Below are positions 49,739 through 62,200 of a stretch of DNA of 64,000 nucleotides, in pieces. Source of the stretch: Circinella minor (lineage: Eukaryota > Mucoromycota > Mucoromycetes > Mucorales > Lichtheimiaceae); the NCBI GenBank assembly GCA_016758965.1, contig JAEPRB010000143.1:1-64000 (forward strand), written 5' to 3'. The position numbers and the translations under genes are program-made. The first letter of the stretch is position 1. Each line of letters begins with the position of its first letter. Under the pieces are notes generated by a model. That model did not search any database and had not been told where the DNA came from. It worked only from the letters and a program-made list of their open reading frames with translations.

Positions 49739-51143
49739 ACTTTCTTTTCATGATTTACCTTTGATTTTGTTTTTTTATACACGAAAATAAAAAAGGGTTC
49801 TTTTTTTTGTTTTGTTTCGAACAAAAATTGAAAAATACTTTTAATGCAAAAAAAAACAAAATGGGTGTGATTGGGATTTTATATTGAACATTGCAATGTG
49901 TGTGAATTACTGTCAATAAGAAAAAGATGACGATATTGCCTTGTTATCGATTTTATTTTATTTTTGGTTTTTGCGCGCTTTTGTTTATTTGAATGGGAAA
50001 GGAATGAAGGAGATAGTGGGATATTACTCTTGAATTTTTTTAATAGCTTTTGTTTGACAACAATAAGTTTCCGGAAGATCTAGGTTAGCATTGTTTAATT
50101 TTGAGAACACAAGTAAAACGGTGCCTGAGTTATGTTAGAACCTCACGTGGTTTTGGATCTGTGTTGCATGCTGGTTTTTTTTTTTTTTTTTTGTTACACT
50201 CTAAATTACATTTCTTAGTGTATCGGAAAGTGGTCAATTAATAATTAGTGTGAGTTGTTGCTTTGTATACGCATGAAAGCAGAGAAATTTGGTGACTGCA
50301 AAAGATATAGTCTTATGCATAAAATGTAGAAAATATATGTTTCACAAGGCAAATCAACCCACCAGTTTCTTTGGAGTTCTTTGTCATTTTTTGTTTCATA
50401 AAAAAAAAAGAAGAGTGAATTGTAGAGTGGTTCTATACAATCGTTACATCATTGTAATGTATTATACACTATAAGTAAATATATATTTTATTCCACATAT
50501 AGATAAAAACATCCTCTTACGACAACAACCCCAACATTGCTGAGACCCAGATTTATTTTAATATACAATTTCATCATCATTAGAAATCATAAAATACGTC
50601 ATAGTCAGTCAGTTAATTATTTCGTTACAGAACATACCATCTTCTCTATATTTGTGCATAAAAGGAAGGTAGTCAAAGGTTTGATTTGGAAGATATATTT
50701 TCTTTTCCTGTGCTACAGAAGCAAAGAAGAGGAACATACACCGCTTATTGAAAAATTATTACCTTAATAGGATTACATTTCATCGCGCTTGTATGTGCTC
50801 TTCCAAATGCGCGATCAAACATTAAAGAAGCTTTAAAAGAAACAAAAAGAACGAAAAGGATGACCTGTAGTCACGTGAACATGAGACCGATAATAAAAAA
50901 TAAAGTAATGTTTTGTCTATATAAACAACCAGTTTTCGAGTGAATAAAATTATTCTATATTACTTTTTATTTGTATTATTTCTTCTCTTTACTTGCGTTT
51001 TATAAATTTGTAAGTCTGATAATGTTGTAAAATTAAACAACAATTTATTTATTTATCTTTTGAAAAACCAGTAATGGTTGAAGAGTTGGGAGTTTTTAAA
51101 AAGAATGATAAATAACAAATAAAATCAAATTATAGAAATAAAC
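49739..51143. other. Spacer between RPS10 and RPL10
   Basis: 1.4 kb, no gene. It includes the 3' UTR of RPS10, a T run of about 20 at 50173-50192, two CACGTG E-boxes (50144-50149 and 50872-50877) and a TATA-like element at 50918. The E-boxes could bind a bHLH or Cbf1-type factor; this is inference from the six bases alone. Confidence 0.55.
50918..50925 (+). promoter_or_regulatory. TATA box candidate of RPL10
   Basis: TATATAAA, 226 bases upstream of the start codon and 41 bases after a CACGTG E-box. Confidence 0.4.
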
Positions 51144-52141
51144 ATGGGAAGAAGACCTGCTCGCTGTTACCGTTATTGTAAAAACAAACCTTATCCAAAA
51201 AGTCGATACAACAGAGGTATGTAATATACATTAATAACAAAAGAGTAGAATCTCATTATTTTGAATTATGAAAATGAGACAAGTAAATGTATATATTGCA
51301 AATAACTAATATGAGCATTTGTTTCAACAACAATAGGTGTCCCTGACCCCAGAATCAGAATCTACGATTTAGGTCGTAAGAAGGCATCTGTAGATGACTT
51401 TCCCTTGTGTGTTCACTTAGTATCGATGGAATATGAACAACTTTCTTCTGAAGCGCTTGAAGCTGGACGTATTGCCGCTAATAAATATATGGTTAAAACT
51501 GCTGGTAAAGATTCATTCCATATGCGTGTACGAGTTCATCCATTCCACGTAGTTCGTATCAATAAGATGCTTTCATGTGCCGGTGCAGATAGGTAAATAT
51601 TATATATTCGTATAGACCTTATTCCTTCTTAAAATCCGCGTAGCTAGTTTTTTCTTTTGATAAAGTTCGATCTTCTCACATAATATTTTATTTTCTAGAT
51701 TGCAAACCGGTATGCGTAAAGCATTTGGAAAGCCTGCTGGTAAGTAATAAATGTTTAATAAAAAAAATGTACTTTTTGAAAAAAAAAAGAAGTAATTTGT
51801 TAGACTCGTTTTTTTTAACATAACTTTTAATAATTATTATCATTATTATAGGCGTGGTTGCTCGTGTGAATATTGGTCAAATTGTTTTCTCCATTCGTTC
51901 CAGAGAGGCTAACAAGGCAACTGTAATCGAAGCTTTACGCCGTTCTAAATACAAATTCCCTGGAAAGCAAAAGATTGTTGTTTCACGGAAATGGGGATTC
52001 ACTGACTTGACTCAAGAAGACTATATCAAGGCTCGCCGAGAAGGCACGGTTCACCATGATGGAAATTATATCAAGTATGTTCCTAACAAGGGTTCTTTGG
52101 AAAATTACTTTGAAGCTTCGCGCAAAGCTAAAGCTGCATAA
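51144..52141 (+). CDS. RPL10: Cytosolic ribosomal protein uL16 (RPL10/Qsr1)
   Basis: Four exons: 51144-51216, 51337-51592, 51699-51739, 51852-52141; 219 residues (yeast 221). Large-subunit protein loaded last, essential for subunit joining and Nmd3 release. Nearly invariant blocks are visible: [38 protein letters not shown], the loop region [20 protein letters not shown] that reaches the peptidyl-transferase centre, and [15 protein letters not shown] with KWGFT. The C-terminal Asn/Lys-rich end is complete. Introns fall after codons 24, 110 and 123 with clean GT-AG ends. Confidence 0.98.
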
Positions 52142-52355
52142 AAAAAACACTCCTTCATTCTTCTTAGTATAGAAATAGTGAAACACTTCCTTCCTCCATC
52201 TTCTTTTCTACTGCTGCTTTGCTGCGGCGGTCGAACCTTTATCAAATTCATGCTGTAAAACAAAAAAAAAATTGCCTTTTTTCTTTTCGCATATTACTTT
52301 TTTTTTTTTTTTTATTGCTCACCCTAAATTACTATATTATAAATAAACAAACATT

Positions 52356-53690
52356 ATGGCAACTTTAAACAATAATAATGATGCTAGTAATAGCAGTAGT
52401 TCATTATCTCTTGAACAAAAGAAACGCATTGAAGAAAACAAAGCAAATGCTCTTAAAAAGTTAAAATCCAAAAGAAAACATGACGATTTAGAATCTGAAA
52501 ACAATAATGATCAGAAACCATTACCGAAACGAAAACAGTGGACAAAATATTATGAATATGATTTAAGTACTATGGTTGATTCTAAAGGTGGTTATCTTGT
52601 TGAAGAAACGAAAGAGGATCAATTGATTCGAGAACGAAAAGAACAAGCAACTAAACTTTCGCCATTTATTCGTATGTATATAATATTCATAATATATTTT
52701 TGTAAAACAAAGAAGAGAGGAAAAGTAAAATCAAACTACATGATATCTTTTTAATATGTATAAAAAATTATAGCGATTTCTGCCGATCCATCAGAGAATC
52801 CAAAATGTCGAGATTGTGGTAGCATGGATGTTGATCCTATATTTTTTCAAGTATTCAAATTATCGGTTTGTAATGGTTGCAAAGAAAAGTTTCCAGAGCG
52901 ATATAGTTTAATTACCAAAACTGAAGCAAGGGAGGTTAGTATAAGCGTGGGCGAATGAAATTGAAACTGTATGTTGTTGTAGCTGACAATTTTTTTTTGG
53001 CAGGATTACTTATTGACAGATCGTAAGTTATTTTGTTGCTATGATAACCATTTATGTTGTGATAAAATAAAGCTCATATTTCAGTTTTTATATGTATATA
53101 GCTGAATTACGAGATACTGAATTACTTCCTCACTGGTCAAAACCTAATCCGAGAAAGTCTACCTGGAACAATATGATGTTATATGTTCGTGAAATGGTAT
53201 GTAAAAAAAAAATCTAAAGAATAAATGTGATTTAAATCGACGTCATTGTGTATTCATTACTTCCCCTTGTTTTTTTTTTTAAAAAAAAACACAGGTGGAA
53301 GAATACGCATTCAAAAAGTGGGGAAGTGAAGAAGGTCTGGATGCAGAATATGAAAGACGAGAAGCACAAAAGAAAGATAAAAAAGATAAGAAATTTAAAG
53401 AAAAATTAGCTGGTAAGTAAAAAGAAAAATAGTGTGATTTTTTTTTATTTTGTCAAGAAAGGAAGAAGCTTTTTCTTTTAAGGAGGATAGGGTCTGTATA
53501 GGATTTGTACAGAATAATAACAAACTTTATAGACCTAAGGAGAAGAACGATGACAAGTACTTGGGAAAGAAAAAGGCAGCAAGGCCCTCATAAGCATGTG
53601 TTTGGATCACCTGAAGAAGATCCAGAGACAGGTGAAACAATTGAAACTTGTCAAGAATGTGGATTAGTTGTTGAATCCGAAGAATTATAG
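52356..53690 (+). CDS. RAD14: DNA repair protein XPA / Rad14
   Basis: Six exons: 52356-52671, 52774-52934, 53004-53022, 53102-53196, 53295-53412, 53533-53690; 288 residues (human XPA 273). Damage-verification scaffold of nucleotide excision repair, nuclear. The N-terminal part is charged and disordered, with YYEYDLSTMVDSKGGYL (the XPA N motif). The zinc finger is CRDC...CNGC, Cys117, Cys120, Cys138, Cys141, with exactly 17 residues between pairs. DNA-binding part: PERYSLITKTEAREDYLLTD, ELRDTELLPHW, then MMLYVREMVEEYA and a Lys-rich helix. The end has HKHVFG and CQECG as in fungal Rad14. Exon 3 is just 19 nt; without it the frame and the YLLTDPEL block break. One donor is GTTAGT. Confidence 0.95.
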
Positions 53691-54395
53691 TAATATATAT
53701 AGGATCCATCTTTGCATGTAAATATTGTTAGTATATTTTATTACATTCTTTTTCTGTGAATTCTATTTCAAAATAAAGATTATAGAGAAAAAACAATAAA
53801 AAAAGAAGGAGAAATTTTTATGAAATACATTGAAAAAGCTAAACAAAAATGCAATATCATATGTTGTTATTAGATCTAGCAACAACCAATATCATAATTC
53901 TGAAATTTTATGGTTTGATAGATTATAATGAAGTAAAAAGAAGAGAAAAAGAAAAGGGGTATTCTGTTGTTTTACATATGCAAAGAAGTGTGGAAAGGGA
54001 GTCTGTCTTGTTTAAAGACCCCTTTACCATAATATTATATTTACATCTTCTGCCGTGTTTTTTCTCTTGCTTCCGAACACTCCCTAAAACAGTTGCATAT
54101 ACTAATATATACATATGATTATAACTTATACCATTACTACCTACTCATTCAATATATTCTGCACAAGAGAAAGAGAAAAAAAAAAGTCATTTTGCTTTTA
54201 TTTTATTTTTCTTTTACGCTTTTTCTTCTTTACATTTGTTATATTCTGTTAGTTACATGCTTTAATACTATACAAAAATATTATATTCTATATTAAATCA
54301 CATTATTGTTCTTGTTACCGCTATCATATATATATTAATACTATTATTATCACCTGTCAGTTAATTATTTTTGATAATAAGGAATCCTTTTCGAT
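53691..54395. other. Spacer between XPA and the four-TM gene
   Basis: 705 bases of AT-rich sequence with AATAAA motifs near 53772-53800 that may end the XPA transcript; no gene seen. Confidence 0.6.
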
Positions 54396-56325
54396 ATGCG
54401 TGTTATTCATTTCATTAATACTGTGCGCTTTCTAGTGCTTATTGTCAGTTTAATTACACTTATATGTCATATAATACAATGCATATTACTATCAGAATAT
54501 CAAAGCAAGGTAAAATATTACATGAAAAAAGCATATATCAAGAGATCAATAATATTCAAATAACCACAATAACCACAATAACCTAATAATTCCTCTAGAC
54601 AAAGATACCCACATGGACTAGCGCAGGTCATTGGCAGGTATGAAATTTATATAAAAAAAAAAAACTATACGATAAGCGGATTTACAACTCTTAGCTAACA
54701 TTCCTTTTACATCATTCAATGCAGTATCTTTTATGGTATATTGGTCTCTCAATTTCAACGATAAGCGGAGTTTTTGTTTGCGTGAATGCAGGTTGCTGCA
54801 AACGAGGTTATAAACAACAAGGTGACAGATACCTCGGCATACTGAACGCACTCCCACTAATAATCTCACTTGTAACTGATCTTTTTGTTGACGGACCGGA
54901 ACCGTGGACAGCAGGGACCGTTAGCTTTGACCGTCCTCATACAAAGTTATTTCAATCTTGTGTTGTATTGGATTCTCAATCCGTGGATCAACAATATCCC
55001 TTGCTCTATCAACGGTTCGTATTTCTTATTTTTGTGAAGAAGAGCAGGCCAAAAAAAAAAAAAAAAAGACGGGGGGGAGCAAGTTCAAGTTTGGTTTTTT
55101 TTTTTGAGCGAGGGAAAATCCAAAAGTGAAAAATAAATGAGACTAAAATATAAAACTTTTACTACTTGACAGATGTCTTTTATCAGATGGAACATGGTTC
55201 GGTGCTGTAGTTGCTTGTGTATTATGGATTATGTTAGCGTGTCTTGTCATATGGGCTAAGAAATCAGACATCAAATCTAATTCTGTGTCAGTCGCTCCTG
55301 CAAAAGAGCCGAAATGGGGTCGATATATCCCAGAACCTCCACCATCGCTCCGTTCATGCACTTTGCCAATCGTACCCCCTCCTCCGCGAAATGGGTCGAT
55401 CGTATCACATCAAAACCCTTACTATCAACCACGATCGGATGTTTCATTTGATAGTCAACCCTCATCTACCGATTATTATTACAGTGCGGGTAATGGAAAC
55501 CAACTTTCATCTAATTATAACGAATCAAATTATTCACCGACTACTACAACAGATTATAGTAGTCCTTATAATAACTATATCAATAGTCACAGCACTTCTA
55601 CTTCTCCTTACTATAACAGCAGTAGCATGAATTATTCTCAATTAGCACCCATGTTACCTATGGTACCGCAAATAGATAGAATTGACTTATTCGATAATAC
55701 AGCAACACCATCTAATTCAAAAACAGATTATGCAGATTCCAACAATAAAGCATCCTCTGGTCGTTTTTCAGGCTTATTTTCCTCTTCTGGATCTCCAACA
55801 ACGCAACAGTTACCATTAACACAATCATTATCATCTTCTCCACATTTCCCACCAACAGCATTATACCAGCAGCAACAAGATAAGCGTATATCATGGGGAT
55901 TTTCAAATTATCAATACAATCCTACAGATACTTCAAGTGGAGCACTACCTCCACTAGATTTAAATAATTCAGCATTACCAATATCTCCAGCATCACCTAC
56001 TACATCACTACCTAATAATTATATCCAACGTCCATTATCCGGTCAACATAATTATAATTATCGTCACTCCGTTGCTTCAGCATCATCATTTGGCTATTTT
56101 TCGGCATCCAGTAATAATTTCCCATCTAGAGCAATAGCAAGTAATAAAGATTATCATCCTATTGGTGGTAAGCATAAAAATCGTTATTCATCACCTCCTT
56201 CCTCAACACCTGGAGCTGATGATATATCTTGTATAGAAGCACGTCGCCCATCAATTGTTACAGTGGACTCACTGCGATCTTCTCAAAAACATCAACATTA
56301 TGACATGCATCGTTCGTCATGTTAA
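54396..56325 (+). CDS. Four-transmembrane protein with long disordered tail, unrecognised
   Basis: Four exons: 54396-54509, 54599-54637, 54725-55014, 55173-56325; 531 residues. Four hydrophobic helices: about residues 11-31 (FLVLIVSLITLICHIIQC), 52-73 (YLLWYIGLSISTISGVFVCV), 89-107 (LGILNALPLIISLVTDLFV) and 155-175 (WFGAVVACVLWIMLACLVIW). The spacing resembles MARVEL-type tetraspans, but I cannot assign it. The rest, from about 178, is cytosolic by the positive-inside rule and rich in Ser, Tyr, Asn and Pro, with PEPPPSLR and many NYS/YNS repeats; it looks like a regulatory or adaptor-binding tail. A paired Cys motif (AGCCKRG) follows helix 2. Donor of intron 3 is GTTCGT, a weak site, kept because it restores frame and the fourth helix. 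Confidence 0.72.
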
Positions 56326-57203
56326 GTGTTATAATAATTATTGTAAATAAATTTTCTTCATTTTCGAAACTTAGTCAGATACAACCTTTTTTTATCAGCC
56401 ACATAAATACATCCTCCCCTTTCCCCCCCTTCTTTCCCATTCCTTCTTTAGTATTATTATTATTATTTAAAGTATTAGTTCATGGTAATCTCCTTCCATA
56501 GTATTCGATCCCCTATGCAGTAGTGCTTTTTTGTTTGACGTACTTTTTTTTTTTTAAAAAAAAAGAGAAATAAACTGGATACAACGATTTTCTTCCCCTT
56601 TCCTCCCACATAAATGCATCCCTCAATTAATTCTAATACCAAATAGCACCCTTTCGCTCTCATAAATAGTAAACTTTAAATCGATTAATTTTCCTATATT
56701 TGTCTTACGTACGTATAGAATGAGTGTTTCTAAAATGTTTATCACTTCCTAGCAATAAACCATCGTAAATTGTATATCATACATTATTATGTTGTGGTTT
56801 ATATTATAAATCTAATATATCACTAAGTCTAAAATTAATTAAAGCATCTCCCTTGTTGTATAATGTCTACTTCTTCTGCTGCGTAGCTCATAGATTTAAT
56901 GTCAATTGAATTACGCTTAAAATGACTTACTATTACTGTAGTTTTAATTTTTTTTTTAAATATTAGTAATAATAGACTATCACTAAATAATACAGTGTAC
57001 AAATTAAAAAGATAGAGAATGATAATAATGGTAAATATCATGTATCATAATAGACAGACGATGTAGTATATATATTTTCTCTCTCTCTCTCTCTCTCTCT
57101 CTCTGTTCAGCAAAGTAATAACCAAAATAATAATAAAAAAAAAGAAAAATGTTCTATTTTCAAAATATTAATTTATTTTCTACATAATTTTTTTTTCTTT
57201 TGT
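56326..57203. other. Convergent spacer between the four-TM gene and TIM50
   Basis: 878 bases holding both 3' UTRs, a T-run/A-run junction at about 56546-56564 and a CT repeat at 57079-57104. No gene seen. Confidence 0.6.
57079..57104. repeat. (CT)13 microsatellite
   Basis: Perfect CT dinucleotide run, about 100 bases beyond the stop codon of TIM50. Confidence 0.9.
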
Positions 57204-59235
57204 TTATTGTTGAGGTTGCTGGGGTTGTTGTTGGTTATCACTTCCAGGTGGTGGAACAACAGGTTGACCCTATTAAAAATATAGTTTATCAAGTTAATTT
57301 AATAATTCTTGTCCCCTTATTCTAATTCAACACAATCAATCATCTAACCCTCTCCCCCTCCCACCCCAACTTACCGAAGATACTTGAGACATCAAATCCC
57401 ATACAGTCATCTTCATATCCTTCATTTTTTCTTTTTGTGCTTCCATTTCCTTCTTCATCATTTCATCTTGTTGTTGTCTCATTTGACCATGTTCAGCAGA
57501 GAAAGTTTCACGAATCTGCTTTCTCATTTGTTCAAGTTGAGTAGGAGGTGGTCCTTGTTGAGCATCTTGACCAGCGGGAGCACCACCGCCAGTTAACAAA
57601 GAGCCAAGATTACGAGGCTTCGATGTTCGCTCTTGTTCCCATTCTAATCTATGTTGATCATTGTATTTTTTCTCCCACTCTGCCCATTTTTGAGGAAGAT
57701 AACCACCTTCCATAGCCTTCAAGACAGGTCGAACATCGGGCACATTGAATAATGCAATACCTATATTGTCGTTGATATTTTCAAGTTATCAAATTTCGTA
57801 ATAGAATCGATTAGCTATCTAGCTATTCTACATACATATAAATATTTCACTGCCTTTTTTTTTCTGCTTTACCTTCCAAGAAAGGAATATATTCCAAAAG
57901 TCCTTGATCATTAGGTTTGCCAGTGAATGGTCGTAATGGAATGCCGTTTTCGGGTTGCATAGAGTATGCGTCTGGGTTGGAGTCCATAATAATAACCTTA
58001 CTCATATCACGGTTCAAGTGAGACAAATCCTTCACGTATTTTCCATCAACATAACGAGTCGATTCACGATAAAGTCTGTACATGGCATATTGATAAGGGT
58101 CGAGAGAGTCGAGAATAGGTTGCGCGTTCTATATATATATATATCCAGCATTAATATTATAATCTGGCTTCAGTTTTTTTTTTTTCCTTCTGCTTCCTGT
58201 TCTCTTACCATTGATGTTTGAGAAGTAAAGATGACAATTTCAAAGAATTGAGACAAATAGGCTAAGAAGTAATCGACACCAGGTCGTTTGGCATGACGCC
58301 ATCCATGTTTGCTCTAAATAAAAAAAAAATAGCATTGTATTTATTCCATCCATTAGATCCAATTTTTTCTAAACCAGATAGTATAATTCAAATTTCCTCC
58401 ACCCCTTTTCATTCAGCTTGAAAGAATTCCTTACATCCCAAGTCGAGTGCACCAATGTATCATCCAAGTTAATCACCAAGGTATAAGGACGTTGATATGG
58501 TTCTGGAAGAGGATCAGGAAGTAATGTTTTCCACATAGGTTCATGCATTTTCTTTTAATAAAAAAAAAGATGAAGAAAAAAAATAAGGTTAGGAGCTATA
58601 ATTCATTGTATTCAACTATACCCTCTCCCCTAAACCTCCTCAACCACAAAACAAAGAAAACTACCTGTTGGAATTCACTATAACGATCGACACAACGGTG
58701 GTAAGCAGCTGAAAAAGGATCTTCGTTGGCATACTATTAGGAATTTTCACTATACGTTAGTAACTTTATCGATTTGATATCATTTAATTCATGTTGCCAA
58801 TGAATGTATATATACCTTGTCGTCACGACCATCGTCGAATGGACGTCCTGGAAGAAAGAAAATTAAAACACAATAAAAATTGATTAACTAAGTATTATCC
58901 TTTCTGACAACTTTAGACAAAATAAAATAAAATAGGTCGGTTACAAAATTACCATAGTAGAAGAGTGTGCCAAGTACACCACCAGTAAGAGCACCACCAC
59001 CTAGTGCATATGCTTTCCAATGGCTATCTTTTTCATTTGCACCCTTAGAAGGCTTCTTGTCACCTTTTGGTAATGTTGCTTTACGACTGCTGCTAGCACT
59101 AGCACCACCTGTCTTTTGTGCTAATGCTTCTTCTGCAAGCTTATGTGTTGCTTTTAAAGTTTTGTCAGTGGTTTCTGTGGAGTACCCACGTCTTGCTGCT
59201 CGTTGAAGAAGTCGTGTTGCTGGGGTGCGAAACAT
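57204..59235 (-). CDS. TIM50: Mitochondrial import receptor TIM50
   Basis: Eight minus-strand exons: 58953-59235, 58816-58847, 58665-58733, 58435-58551, 58209-58313, 57873-58128, 57375-57760, 57204-57269; 437 residues. Receptor of the TIM23 complex that takes presequences from TOM in the intermembrane space. The start [20 protein letters not shown] is a typical presequence; a Gly-rich membrane helix follows at about 75-95 ([20 protein letters not shown]). The FCP1/HAD-like domain has [37 protein letters not shown] and [27 protein letters not shown] takes the place of the catalytic DxDxT motif of active phosphatases. The C-terminal region is a Met/Gln/Lys-rich coiled segment plus a short Gln/Pro end. 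Splice joins are all GT-AG. Confidence 0.96.
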
Positions 59236-62200
59236 GCTTTATTTTTTTTTTATATGTAACCTTTTCTTTCGCGTGCGGTAAACTAAGAAACGGGCCTGGT
59301 CTCTCACTCCGTGATAGAATTGTATGGAAGCAGTGGCTTGTAAATAACGCCTCTGATTGGCTGCATAATGTTGTTTACTAAAATAGGTTTGTTTGATGTG
59401 TGGGGTTGTCATGGTTGCCATTGCTGCTACCCAAAAAAATATTAAATATAATATAATTTTTGTATAGAACCATTGGATTGTTATTGAAGTTTTATTATCA
59501 TAACTATTATACAATATCACTACCGATTTATTAGCTATTAGATCATAAAATCTAACTAAAAACTGGGATATGACCTGTTTTGATGAACGCACTATTTCAG
59601 TACCTTTTTTTTTAATATTGTTATATTACTTTAAAGGTATACTGCGCAGAACCCATATTAAATTGAAAAAGGAGGGCATTATATAATACATCACGTTGCT
59701 TAAAGTTAATAATAGTAATAATAATACCAAAACTATACTACAGTACATATATGAAAAGTTTGCATACAATAAAAATGAATAAGGTTTTTCAACTTTTGGA
59801 GAATAAATAGGAGAATTTACTACAAAAGTACAAAATATACGTAAATATGCGTCAAATGAGTTTTTTTTTTGGCCACTGCGTGATCACCATCAACTTAACT
59901 CCCAGGACGATCAACGACGGTAGACTATACCATATAACAGGATGATCAATTGAGCAACATACTAAACCCAATTGTTGCCCTAACTATTATATAATGAGAA
60001 CACAATATTTATCTATGTACGTATTCGGCAAACAAAACATTAATGAAACTTGATTTGAATTGAATAACTCAAGGAATATTTTCTATCAATGTGAGTTTAG
60101 TGATCTTCAAGGCTAATAATATATGTATTTTTATTTATATTGGAAGATGCGATGTAGCGCTTTTTTTTTTGGAGTCATAAATAATCCTCTTCATTCAAAA
60201 GAAAATGTTCTTTATTCATTATTAGAATAAAATGATTCTTTTTATTTCCCTATAAATCTATAGTTTTCCACTTAGAATTGAAGGTTTGTAAAGAAGGTGG
60301 TTTCCCAAATCCATTGTTTCTATTGATTACGTTATTAAAACGCCGTTCCAAAGAGAAAGAAGCAGAAGAAACATAATTAAACATGCGGAGTAAATATAAG
60401 GTTTCTTGGATCTAGTAATAGATATTTAGTTAACAGAATAAATTAGAATAGTTACATATGTAAAACAAACAGATCAAGAAGGCCATTATTACAGCTATAT
60501 TTTATATATACTATTATTATCATTACTATTATTACCACTGTTATTATAAATAGTAGCTACTTCAATTAAAAAACCAAGTATTCATCATCTCTCAAGGGTA
60601 GTAAATTTTCTTCTACAAAAAGAAAAAGGGCCCTCTCCGTTTCCTACAAAAAAAAACATAATTACGTAAAAAGGATAGATATTCCGCGGCACAAGATGTC
60701 AAAAGACGTAAATGCGCTAGACTTTATATATATATATATAAAACAGCATCAATAGACCGCATCCCAATGATAAATAAATGTCTAGCATGGATAAAATTTT
60801 TCTTTTACAATTGTAGCAATATTCTCACCCAAAAAGTAAAAAAAAAAAAATGGTTGGTTCAAAACTCTTTGAACTTTTTGATTATATGAGAAGTCTCACC
60901 GGGAAATAAATTATATAAGGCATAAATCCTTATTCCATGTGGTATAGCCGCAAAAAAACAAAACAAAAGAGATCCATGTAAAAAAAAGAAAAAAGAATGA
61001 AATATACAAGGTTATAAAGGTAACACGGTCGTAAAGAAAGTGACAAAGATGCTACTATATAATGATAGTAAAGGAGTTATAACTTTTTTTTTTTTACAAA
61101 AAAAAAGGAACATGATGTAATTATGCACCAAATTTTATTAGGACAGCGGCAGTAAATGCCACTTTATACTTTGAAAACTTTACAACAGATAAATATTATA
61201 TTATATACGTAGTCTCTTATTTTCTTTGTCGATTTAAGTATCTGATTAATAAATATATATGTATTAAGCTTTAATATTATGTTATATAACACGTAACCTT
61301 CGTTTACGTATCAAGATGAAATGTGATTTTGAAAACCTTATACAGGGTTTTTTCTAGGTTTAGGCGGCTATACTTTTCCAATTTTAAACGTGATGGATCA
61401 ATTTAGGTATTGGTGGATTTTGTGTATATTTGTACTATAAAGTCAGTACTGGTTCGCCTAAAAATAAGAAAAATCTTGTAACAGATTATTATATTATTAC
61501 TTTCACACACATTGAGTGTATTTGAAAGGTTTCTTATTCAGCTTTGTCACAAGCAACCGAAAATGTTACACAAGGACAATTTTGGTATTTTCTTGTAGAA
61601 CAACCAGACTTAATGAGTTCAATCCCTAAAAACAACCCCTCGTTTTTCTTTGAAAGTGATGGGGTTACTGAACCTCCTCCGAATTCCATTATGTCAGTTT
61701 TTATTTTTAATTGTTAATGTTGTGATTATTAATGTTTATATAACTAGAATCATTAGATCAATGAATAAAATCGTCAGCAGATAAACAGCATAAAAAAAAG
61801 CACAAAAAAGTATAGTTACGTGTGTAACCTAATAGTAGTGAATGGCTGTGTTCTGTATATTATTATCATTTATTTTTGTTGTGTGATGTGGTGTGTGTGA
61901 ATAACAGGGATCATGTCATTTTCACACTTTTTAAGAACTATTAATTGATTATTTTATGTAGTATAATCAATAAATGATCTTTGTTTTAATTTCACATATT
62001 ATCGGTGTCAGCCGAATCACTTTTTATTATTGAATGGAATTCAACTAGAATAATAATAATAAGATTGATGTTATAATAAATAGAAATTACTATAGAGTTA
62101 TAGCTACTATATAAATAAGTTTTGTCATGATGTCGTTTCCTTTCTCAAGACTTTGTAAGAAAAAATGTTAAATGTCATGGTTTTTTTGTCTCTCTGTTTT

